Shown: one piece after another, positions 57,791 through 64,000 of the stretch
Layout of the letters: the number at the start of each line of letters is the position of its first letter
How positions within the stretch are numbered: position 1 is the first letter of the stretch
Source of the DNA: an uncultured Pelagibacteraceae bacterium
Lineage (GTDB): Bacteria; Pseudomonadota; Alphaproteobacteria; Pelagibacterales; Pelagibacteraceae
DNA length: 64,000 nt
Reading direction: 5' to 3'
Assembly: GCA_902628635.1 (NCBI GenBank)
Contig: CACONQ010000001.1
Span: 62,001-126,000, forward strand
Translations under genes and position numbers: made by a program
The notes under the pieces: model-generated
What the model was told of the DNA's origin: nothing
The model's database searches: none
What the model saw: only the letters and a program-made list of their open reading frames with translations

Positions 57791-60700
57791 TTATAATTTG
57801 CTTGGAAAAGATCTTTTTGTATCAATATTATATTTTTTTATTGCATCTTTGACTGGCTTAGATGAAATTAGTTGCTCATTTGACAGAACACTTAGTGCAT
57901 ATGTAACTATGTGTTCTTTATCAACCTCAAAGAATTTTCTCAAATTTTTTCTTGTATCACTTCTTCCAAAACCATCAGTTCCTAGTGAATAAAAACTATT
58001 TTTTACAAAAGGTCTTATTTGCTCTGAATGACTTCGCATATAATCAGAAGCTGCCAAGACAGGGCTATTTGATTGGCCCAAACATTGTTCTACATATGAA
58101 GCTTTATTTTTTTCATCTGGATTTAAAAGATTGTATCTTTCAGTTTCCATACCATTTCTCGCAAGCTCATTAAAACTAGTTACACTCCAAATTTCACTAT
58201 CAATTCCATATTCATTTTGTAGTATTTCAGCACCACTAATAATTTCTCTTAAAATTGCACCAGATCCAATTAGCTGAATTTTTGTTTTTTTATTTTTATT
58301 AAATTCTTTAAACTTATACATGCCCTTTAAAATTCCCTCCTCACATCCTTTATCTTTTGGCATAGCAGGATGAGGATAATTTTCGTTCATAGTTGTAATG
58401 TAATAAAATATATTCTCTTTTTTTTCATGCATACGTCTAAGTCCTTCTCTAAAAATTACAGCAAGTTCGTAAGCAAAGGTTGGATCATAAGAAATACAAT
58501 TTGGTATAGTAGAGGCTAGAAGATGACTATGTCCATCCTGATGTTGTAATCCCTCACCTGCCAAAGTAGTCCTACCTGAGGTGGCACCAATTAAAAAACC
58601 TCTAGCTTGACTATCACCTGCTGCCCAAGCAAAGTCTCCAACTCTTTGAAAACCAAACATAGAGTAAAACAAGTATATTGGTATCATTTCAATATCATGA
58701 TTTGTATAAGACGTTCCTGCAGCAATCCAAGATGCCATTGATCCTGCCTCGTTAATTCCTTCTTCTAGAACTTGACCTTTTTTATCTTCTCTATATGAAC
58801 TTAATTGCTCAGAGTCCTCTGGTTCATATTTTTGTCCCTCGTGAGCGTAAATTCCAATTTTTTGAAAAAAACCTTCCATACCAAATGTTCTAGCCTCGTC
58901 AGGTATAATTGGCACAAGTCTAGGTGCAACATTTTTATCTCTTAGAAGGTTTGTTAATAATCTTACTAATGCCATTGTTGTTGACATCTCTTTTTTTCCT
59001 GTTGACTCTTTTAAAAAATCAAAAATATCTTTTTGAGGAGCTTTTATTTGCTTGGCATAAGTAGTTCTTTCTGGAATGAAGCCACCCAGTTTGATTCTAC
59101 GATCTTTTAAATATTTAATTTCCTCAGAATTTTCATCAGGTCTAAAATATTGAATTTCCTCTACCTGCTTGTTGGTTAGTGGAACGTCAAATCTATCTCT
59201 GTAATACATTAAATCTTCAACACCCATTTTTTTTTGCTGGTGGGTGGTATTAACACTTTCTCCTGTTTTTCCCATTCCATATCCCTTAATAGTTTTTGCA
59301 ATGATTACAGTAGGTCTACCTTTGTTTTTTGAAGCTTGATCATAAGCTGCATAAACTTTATGTGGGTCGTGGCCCCCTCGGTTTAATCTCCATATATCCT
59401 TATCAGAGAGAGTGGATACCAGTTCCTTTGTCTCAGGATATTTGCCAAAAAATTTCTCTCTAACATATAAACCATTTCTTGCTTTAAAAGCTTGATATTC
59501 ACCATCGACTGTTTCATTCATTATTTTTACCAGGTGTCCAGTTTTATCTTTTGCTAATAAAGGATCCCAATAAGAACCCCATATTACTTTAATCACATCC
59601 CAGCCTGCTCCTCTAAAAATACCCTCTAGCTCTTGAATAATTTTTCCATTTCCTCTAACTGGACCGTCTAATCTTTGAAGATTGCAATTAACAACAAAAA
59701 TTAAATTATCTAAGTTTTCTCGTGCTGCTAATCCAATAGCTCCCATAGACTCTGGTTCATCCATTTCACCGTCACCAAGAAATGCCCATACTTTTCTACC
59801 TTCATCTTTTATAAGTCCTCTATTAATTAAGTATTTCATAAATCTAGCTTGGTAGATTGCCAACATAGGACCTATTCCCATAGAGACAGTTGGGAACTGC
59901 CAAAAATTTGGCATGAGCCAAGGATGTGGATATGAAGATAAACCACCTGGGTTTACCTCTTGCCTAAAATTATCTAATTGTTTTTCGCTCAACCTTCCTT
60001 CTAAGAATGCTCTGGCATACATACCAGGAGCACTGTGACCTTGAAAATATATTAAGTCTCCTCCAAACTTATTGTTCTTTGCTCTCCAAAAATGATTCAT
60101 ACCAACGTCATATAAAGTTGCAGCAGATGCAAAAGTTCCAATGTGACCACCAAGTTCAGGAAATTTTTTATTTGCTCTCACGACCATTGCAGCAGCATTC
60201 CATCTAATTAAAGATCTTATCCTTCTCTCAATATTTTGATCACCAGGAGATTTAGTCTCTTTATCTGGAGATATAGTGTTTACATATGGTGTATTCCTTG
60301 AAAGTACTAAATCTGAACCTTGTCTATATGAATGCTCAATTAGTTGTTTGATTAAAAACTGAGCCCTTTTACTTCCATCTGTTTCTAAAACGGAGGATAA
60401 TGAATCTATCCATTCTTTTGTTTCGATTGGATCAATATCTCCATCTTTGACAACGTTTGAGATTCGATCCTCAGCAATTTTTATAGTTTCTTTTTGTATT
60501 TGTGGTTGGGGTATATCTTTTATCTCTTTTTGAATTTCAGTTTCTTGAACATGTTTTATCTCTTTATGAATATTTTTTTCTGCCTCTTCGATTAAATTTT
60601 TTGTACTTTTTGGAATTTCATCTGGTGATACCTTTCCATTTCCCTCAACTTCTAAAATTAAATCTCCTTTAGAAACCTTGTCTCCTACTTTAACATTAAT

Positions 60701-60871
60701 ATTTGATATTTTACCTTCAACTGTTGAAGGAACTTCTACACTAGATTTATCACTTTCAAGTGTGACCACTGGATCATTTTTCTTTATACTCTCACCAGCT
60801 TTTACTATGACTTCAATTATTTCTACTTGTTCAAAATCACCTATATCTGGAACTTTTAACTGAGTTGACAT
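57791..60871 (-). CDS. aceE: Pyruvate dehydrogenase E1 (AceE type) with N-terminal lipoyl domain
   Basis: 1026 residues from the ATG at 60871 (the GTG at 60886 is an alternative). Residues ~1-80 are a lipoyl domain (LKVPDIGDFEQVEIIEVIVK; lipoyl-Lys in TLESDKSSVEVPS), then a charged linker of ~65 residues rich in Lys, Glu, Gln and Pro, then a full homodimeric E1: GGHIGTFASAATLYDVGMNHF, the ThDP motif region AFLGDGEMDEPESMGAIG to VVNCNLQRLDGPVRGNG, YIPDEARTFGMEGFF-like region and GATSGRTTLAGEGLQHQDGHS. E. coli AceE is 887 residues without a lipoyl domain. It decarboxylates pyruvate and acetylates the lipoyl arm, here its own. Confidence 0.93.
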   Translation of the reverse strand: MSTQLKVPDIGDFEQVEIIEVIVKAGESIKKNDPVVTLESDKSSVEVPSTVEGKISNINVKVGDKVSKGDLILEVEGNGKVSPDEIPKSTKNLIEEAEKNIHKEIKHVQETEIQKEIKDIPQPQIQKETIKIAEDRISNVVKDGDIDPIETKEWIDSLSSVLETDGSKRAQFLIKQLIEHSYRQGSDLVLSRNTPYVNTISPDKETKSPGDQNIERRIRSLIRWNAAAMVVRANKKFPELGGHIGTFASAATLYDVGMNHFWRAKNNKFGGDLIYFQGHSAPGMYARAFLEGRLSEKQLDNFRQEVNPGGLSSYPHPWLMPNFWQFPTVSMGIGPMLAIYQARFMKYLINRGLIKDEGRKVWAFLGDGEMDEPESMGAIGLAARENLDNLIFVVNCNLQRLDGPVRGNGKIIQELEGIFRGAGWDVIKVIWGSYWDPLLAKDKTGHLVKIMNETVDGEYQAFKARNGLYVREKFFGKYPETKELVSTLSDKDIWRLNRGGHDPHKVYAAYDQASKNKGRPTVIIAKTIKGYGMGKTGESVNTTHQQKKMGVEDLMYYRDRFDVPLTNKQVEEIQYFRPDENSEEIKYLKDRRIKLGGFIPERTTYAKQIKAPQKDIFDFLKESTGKKEMSTTMALVRLLTNLLRDKNVAPRLVPIIPDEARTFGMEGFFQKIGIYAHEGQKYEPEDSEQLSSYREDKKGQVLEEGINEAGSMASWIAAGTSYTNHDIEMIPIYLFYSMFGFQRVGDFAWAAGDSQARGFLIGATSGRTTLAGEGLQHQDGHSHLLASTIPNCISYDPTFAYELAVIFREGLRRMHEKKENIFYYITTMNENYPHPAMPKDKGCEEGILKGMYKFKEFNKNKKTKIQLIGSGAILREIISGAEILQNEYGIDSEIWSVTSFNELARNGMETERYNLLNPDEKNKASYVEQCLGQSNSPVLAASDYMRSHSEQIRPFVKNSFYSLGTDGFGRSDTRKNLRKFFEVDKEHIVTYALSVLSNEQLISSKPVKDAIKKYNIDTKRSFPSKL

Positions 60872-60930
60872 GTTTAATTTTACCACATTTTAATCTTTTT
60901 TTGGACAACGTTAAACTGGATAAAGTGCTC

Positions 60931-61047
60931 ATGTTTAAGTTATTAATTAAAAAATTAAATAAAATTAAAGCCGAAGAGACTATAGATGCAAGATATTGGA
61001 TTCAAATGGCAATATTGAAGAAGAACTATATTTCTACAAAATACTAG
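60931..61047 (+). CDS. Possible small protein (38 aa)
   Basis: Below the track's size except as an extension of an antisense ORF. The ATG at 60931 reads MFKLLIKKLNKIKAEETIDA, then RYWIQMAILKKN, ending KY. The first half is an amphipathic basic helix and the composition is richer than the surrounding AT-rich spacer, which argues for coding. No Shine-Dalgarno is obvious. Its stop codon lies inside the direct repeat shared with the thiolase 3' end. Function unknown. Confidence 0.45.
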   Translation: MFKLLIKKLNKIKAEETIDARYWIQMAILKKNYISTKY

Positions 61048-61068
61048 TCTCTTTTCAAGCACATAGCA
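61043..61068. repeat. Imperfect 26-bp direct repeat, copy A
   Basis: ACTAGTCTCTTTTCAAGCAC-type sequence matching copy B at 62131-62156 in 23 of 26 positions by direct comparison. Read on the minus strand, it and the bases beside it encode ...FLESAMCLKRD-stop, resembling the thiolase end AMCIERD-stop; the frame is closed by a stop about 20 codons upstream. It thus looks like a leftover or copied gene 3' end. Confidence 0.6.
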
Positions 61069-61277
61069 CTCTCAAGAAATGTTATTGCTGTTGTAGAGCT
61101 TGATGTTTATAAAAAAAAACCATTATACAAAAGTAATAACCAAAATTTTTATCACATGTTTTATTAAGACCTCATGTGGGTTATCTAACTGCTTAAAATT
61201 ATAGTTTGTTAAATACACATACAATAGAAAGATTGGAAGTTTGTGTAAATGAGAAACTAATCAGTATAATAAAATGA
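61048..61277. other. Intergenic spacer between small ORF and methyltransferase-like gene
   Basis: About 230 bases, very AT-rich. Besides repeat copy A at its left edge and the ~20-codon thiolase-like C-terminal remnant on the minus strand, I see no ORF, tRNA-like fold, strong hairpin or clear promoter. With the 44-nt gap before the 38-codon ORF, the region 60887-61277 is the loosest stretch of the window. Confidence 0.5.
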
Positions 61278-62054
61278 TTATTTTTTTTTAATAAAGGCGA
61301 TATAGGAATCATCTTGAATTCCTTTGTGTATTGAAATGTCTAAAATGTTATTAAAACAATAATTTTGAAACTCTTCATCTAAAGTACTTGACTTAAAAAT
61401 TTGACCATTCTTTAAAAGTTTCAAAATTTCTTCGATCCCTAGTGAATCAGAAGATGAGTCATTAAGGTGAGAATAATATTTATAATGATTAAGATCCTCA
61501 ATAACATAAAAACCACCTGATTTAACTTTTTTAAAAAAAATTTTGAAGTTGTTCAGTATATCAGAATATATGTGGGATGCATCATCAATGATGATATCAA
61601 GATTTTCTGATTTCTTCTTAATTAATAAATTTTCAAACTTTTTAAGTTCATTAATGTTTCTAGTATTACAATTAAAAAAATTTATTCTACTAGATTTAAA
61701 TTGAAACTTATAATTTCGATCTAAACAAAATATTATTGCTTTGCTGAAGTAATGATGAAATGAGGCTATGGAACCTCCTTTCCATGTTCCAATCTCTAAT
61801 AATTTAATTTCTTTATTTTTTAAATAACTAAAATGGAATTCATAAAATTCAGCATAACCATGCCCTATTAAACTCTTATCTAAATTATCTTTATTCTTAC
61901 TATATGGGTTTTTTACAGCTGACCCTTTATCAGTTTCAAAGTGATTAAATAGTTCATTTAACGAATTCAAATTTAATTTTTTTAAATCTAAATCTATTTT
62001 TTTTTTTAATTTAAATATTAACTCTTTATAAAATTTTAAAATTAATTTTTTCAT
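61278..62054 (-). CDS. Class I SAM-dependent methyltransferase-like protein
   Basis: 258 residues. FETDKGSAVKNPYS and GHGYAEFYEFHF precede the SAM loop LLEIGTWKGGSIASFHHYF, acidic strand IFCLDRNYKF, and NLDIIIDDASHIYSDIL with GGFYVIEDLNHYKYYSH. This is the same arrangement as the 37066..37914 product, and the two appear to be diverged paralogs. Homologs are often found in polysaccharide and glycan loci; the substrate is unknown. The gene is flanked by imperfect direct repeats of the neighbouring thiolase 3' end, suggesting it was inserted there. Confidence 0.75.
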   Translation of the reverse strand: MKKLILKFYKELIFKLKKKIDLDLKKLNLNSLNELFNHFETDKGSAVKNPYSKNKDNLDKSLIGHGYAEFYEFHFSYLKNKEIKLLEIGTWKGGSIASFHHYFSKAIIFCLDRNYKFQFKSSRINFFNCNTRNINELKKFENLLIKKKSENLDIIIDDASHIYSDILNNFKIFFKKVKSGGFYVIEDLNHYKYYSHLNDSSSDSLGIEEILKLLKNGQIFKSSTLDEEFQNYCFNNILDISIHKGIQDDSYIAFIKKK

Positions 62055-62130
62055 ATATAAATATTCATTATATACTGGTTAAATTAACAATTATGACAAA
62101 AAAATAAGCAAGACCTTGCTGCTTAAAAAA

Positions 62131-62156
62131 ACTAGTCTCTTTCTATGCACATAGCA
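62131..62156. repeat. Imperfect 26-bp direct repeat, copy B (thiolase 3' end)
   Basis: Contains the last codons and TAG stop of the thiolase gene (minus strand ATGTGCATAGAAAGAGACTAG). It matches copy A at 61043-61068 in 23 of 26 positions, with the methyltransferase-like gene between them. Confidence 0.6.
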
Positions 62157-63253
62157 ATACCCATACCACCACCAATACACAAAGTTGCCAATCCTTTTTT
62201 TGAATTTCTTCTTTTCATTTCATGTAGCAAAGTAACTACAATTCTACAGCCAGATGCACCAATAGGATGTCCAAGTGCAATAGCTCCACCATTTACATTT
62301 ACAATTTCTTCTGGAATTTTTAGTTCTTTAATAACTGCTAAGCTTTGAGCTGCAAATGCTTCGTTCGATTCAACTAAATCTAAATCATTAATACTCCAAT
62401 TAGCTAATTTAAGTGCTTTATTAGAGGAAGGAATTGGTCCAGATCCCATTAGCGCTGGATCTACTCCGCATGATGCCCAAGATACAATTTTACCAAGTGG
62501 CTCTAAATTTCTTTTTTCAGACTCTTCTCTATTCATAATCAAGACTCCTGCTGCTCCATCGTTTATTCCTGATGAGTTACCTGGTGTCACCGTTCCATTA
62601 TCTTTAAATACTGGTTTAAGTTTAGATATATCTTGTAAACTAATGTTTAGTCTTGGATGTTCATCTTGGTAAGATTTATATTTTTCATCTTTAATGATTT
62701 CATCTTTAAATTTCTCTTGTTTAATAGAATTCTGTGCTTTTTTTTGAGAGCTTAAAGAAAAATTATCTTGATCTTCTCGAGAAATATTCCATTTTTCTGC
62801 AACATTTTCTGCTGTCACCCCCATGTGATAATTATTAAAAGCATCTATTAAACCATCTTTAATCATCAACTCCTTATTTGAACAAGACATACTCTCTTGA
62901 CCACCAGCAATTATAATCTTTGACTCTTTGAGTAATATTGATTGATAAGCTAATACTATTGCACGTAAACCAGATCCACAAACTTGATTGACTATATATG
63001 AAACTTTTTCATTAGGGATATTTGCACCGATTGCTGCTTGCCGAGCAGGGTTTTGTCCTACATTGCTTGTCAGAACTTGACCTAATATAACTTGATCAAT
63101 TTTATCATGGTCAATAGCTGTTTGCTTTAATAAATCTTTAATTACTAATTTTCCTAAATCATGAGCTTGAACTTTGCTCCACATTCCATTGTATTTTCCA
63201 ATTCCAGTCCTTGTAGCACATGTAATAACTACATCTTGGGAAGATTTCTGCAT
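62132..63253 (-). CDS. Acetyl-CoA acetyltransferase (thiolase)
   Basis: 373 residues from the ATG at 63253 ([20 protein letters not shown]); the track's TTG three codons earlier is less likely. Catalytic residues: nucleophilic Cys in [16 protein letters not shown], His in [15 protein letters not shown], and the second Cys in [12 protein letters not shown]. The usual ~390-residue thiolase has about 17 more residues after GGQESMS; here [20 protein letters not shown] skips the common glycine-rich loop, a small internal deletion. It degrades or forms acetoacetyl-CoA or longer 3-ketoacyl-CoAs; the specificity is open. Confidence 0.93.
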   Translation of the reverse strand: MQKSSQDVVITCATRTGIGKYNGMWSKVQAHDLGKLVIKDLLKQTAIDHDKIDQVILGQVLTSNVGQNPARQAAIGANIPNEKVSYIVNQVCGSGLRAIVLAYQSILLKESKIIIAGGQESMSCSNKELMIKDGLIDAFNNYHMGVTAENVAEKWNISREDQDNFSLSSQKKAQNSIKQEKFKDEIIKDEKYKSYQDEHPRLNISLQDISKLKPVFKDNGTVTPGNSSGINDGAAGVLIMNREESEKRNLEPLGKIVSWASCGVDPALMGSGPIPSSNKALKLANWSINDLDLVESNEAFAAQSLAVIKELKIPEEIVNVNGGAIALGHPIGASGCRIVVTLLHEMKRRNSKKGLATLCIGGGMGIAMCIERD

Positions 63254-63325
63254 AAGAAACAATTATTATTTGATTTAAAATTACATTAATAAATTATAAA
63301 TATATAGTAAAAAAAATTTAAATAT

Positions 63326-63402
63326 GCGCCTGTAGCTCAACTGGATAGAGCGCTTGGCTACGGACCAGGAGGTTCTGGGTTCGACTCCTAGCAGGCGCAC
63401 CA
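63326..63402 (+). tRNA. tRNA-Arg (ACG)
   Basis: Acceptor GCGCCTG/CAGGCGC, D loop with canonical G18G19, anticodon arm CTTGG-CTACGGA-CCAGG (anticodon ACG, read as ICG after TadA deamination), T arm CTGGG-TTCGACT-CCTAG, A73, encoded CCA. The minus-strand ORF 63318..63530 across it is a tRNA shadow. Confidence 0.97.
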
Positions 63403-63417
63403 ATTATTAAGGAGATT

Positions 63418-63501
63418 ATGAAAGTATCTTTACAAAAATCCGTAGTTCTTTTCTTTTCAATTGTGTTTATAATATTAATTATTTTAACAATATTTCTATA
63501 A
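63418..63501 (+). CDS. Putative 27-residue membrane peptide
   Basis: Not in the track. Preceded by a clear Shine-Dalgarno GGAG 4 nt before the ATG, unusual in this window. It reads MKVSLQKS followed by a single hydrophobic helix (VVLFFSIVFIILIILTIFL). It lies between tRNA-Arg and the hotdog thioesterase gene, 8 nt before the latter's ATG. Good ribosome site plus a clean single-pass topology support it; the function is unknown. It could also serve as a leader ORF for the thioesterase. Confidence 0.5.
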   Translation: MKVSLQKSVVLFFSIVFIILIILTIFL

Positions 63502-63509
63502 ATTTTATT

Positions 63510-63911
63510 ATGACTATAAAATTTGAACAACTAAGTTCTGCCTCAGGCTTTATGAAGCATAACGGAGGTCTTTTATTTAGAACAATTTCAGAAGATCAAT
63601 ACGAATTTAAAACAATCGTGACAGAAAATCATCTGAATAGAGTAAAAATAACTCATGGAGGTTATATAGCTTCAATAATAGATGCAGGACTTGGGACTGC
63701 AGCTAGTAGATGTGCGGGCAATGTCCCATGTGTTACAATATCTTTAGACATAAAATATATTGCACCATCAAAGGAAGGAGACGAAATTATTGGCTTTACA
63801 AAAATTTTAAAAAAAACTAAGACCATGGTTTTTCTTACGTGTGATTTAAAATGTAATGATAAGATTATTGCTAATGCTTCGGGGGTTTGGAAAATTTATA
63901 AAAATAAATAG
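63510..63911 (+). CDS. PaaI-type hotdog-fold thioesterase
   Basis: 133 residues. Hotdog motifs: NRVKITHGGYIASIIDAGLGTAA (HGG plus Asp, the PaaI/4HBT active-site pattern) and VTISLDIKYIAPSKEGDEI, ending ANASGVWKIYK. Hydrolyses acyl-CoA thioesters, commonly aromatic or medium-chain; the substrate is not predictable here. It may relate to the nearby thiolase in CoA metabolism (weak inference). The 89 bases after it contain only a 23-codon ORF and no clear terminator. Confidence 0.87.
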   Translation: MTIKFEQLSSASGFMKHNGGLLFRTISEDQYEFKTIVTENHLNRVKITHGGYIASIIDAGLGTAASRCAGNVPCVTISLDIKYIAPSKEGDEIIGFTKILKKTKTMVFLTCDLKCNDKIIANASGVWKIYKNK

Positions 63912-64000
63912 AAATGAGAACTTTTAGATCAATGATTCGGACTAGTTTTAGTCTATTTTTGTTCTATACACACAACAATATATAGTATTAAATTTTAATG

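Noticed and set aside
63318-63530. Minus-strand ORF (70 aa) across tRNA-Arg
   Set aside because: Its C-terminal half (RSRTQNLLVRSQALYPVELQ) is the well-known spurious translation of a tRNA gene; a tRNA and a short plus-strand ORF explain the region better.
63914-63985. 23-codon ORF after the thioesterase gene
   Set aside because: No ribosome binding site, low-information composition, and the window ends just after it.

Overview
The window looks like chromosome from a streamlined marine alphaproteobacterium of the SAR11 (Pelagibacterales) type. It is very AT-rich and lysine/isoleucine/asparagine-biased, genes abut or overlap by 1-40 nt, and the gene orders are alphaproteobacterial: trpB-trpA-accD-folC; tRNA-His-hisS-hisZ-hisG; murA-DUF2948-hisD-infA; rpmH-rnpA-yidD-yidC-argB; bolA-J protein-cobS-cobT; thrS-infC-rpmI-rplT-pheS-pheT-lepA. 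I see no insertion sequence, prophage or CRISPR array. The clade call is inference from composition and synteny, not from a marker search. Layout: 1-3.5 kb holds tryptophan synthase, acetyl-CoA carboxylase beta and folylpolyglutamate synthase (+). 3.5-7.2 kb (-) holds thioredoxin and three DNA-processing genes (exonuclease I, a PD-(D/E)XK nuclease, RmuC). 7.2-15 kb (-) holds hisG/hisZ/hisS, tRNA-His, a cold-shock gene, tRNA-Phe, infA, hisD, a DUF2948 gene, murA, dcd and two tiny lysine-rich genes. 15-23 kb (mostly +) starts with tRNA-Thr and a DedA-like membrane protein, then rpmH-rnpA-yidD-yidC, argB, a HAD nucleotidase, dapD, dapE, a histone-deacetylase-family gene and a SET-domain gene. 23-27.4 kb (-) holds truA-fmt-def and two SAR11-style proteins of unknown function. 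27.5-32.6 kb (+) holds aroK-aroB, a J-domain protein and the CobS/CobT AAA+/VWA pair, with bolA on the opposite strand. 32.6-49.1 kb (mostly -) holds a RegB-like kinase, gyrB, a glycosyltransferase, tRNA-Ser, a methyltransferase-like gene, lepA, pheT/pheS, rplT, rpmI, infC, thrS, another glycosyltransferase, an alpha/beta hydrolase (+) and an epimerase-like gene. 49.1-55 kb holds gltD-gltB. 55.2-60.9 kb holds uppP (+), an EamA transporter and aceF-aceE. 60.9-64 kb holds a methyltransferase-like gene between imperfect direct repeats, a thiolase, tRNA-Arg, a 27-residue membrane peptide and a hotdog thioesterase. Working together: most genes serve housekeeping, namely amino-acid synthesis (Trp, His, Lys/DAP, Arg, Glu, shikimate), translation, peptidoglycan and undecaprenyl supply, and central carbon (PDH, thiolase, ACC). 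The most unusual items are: (i) a pyruvate dehydrogenase in which the only lipoyl domain sits on the N-terminus of E1 (AceE type) while E2 has none; (ii) tRNA-His and tRNA-Thr genes that both carry A18 with G55 in place of the universal G18/U55 elbow pair; (iii) tRNA-His encoded with CCA only 4 nt before the hisS start codon; (iv) a CobS/CobT pair with no cobalamin genes around it, beside bolA and a J protein; and (v) a methyltransferase-like gene bracketed by a 26-bp imperfect repeat of the thiolase 3' end.
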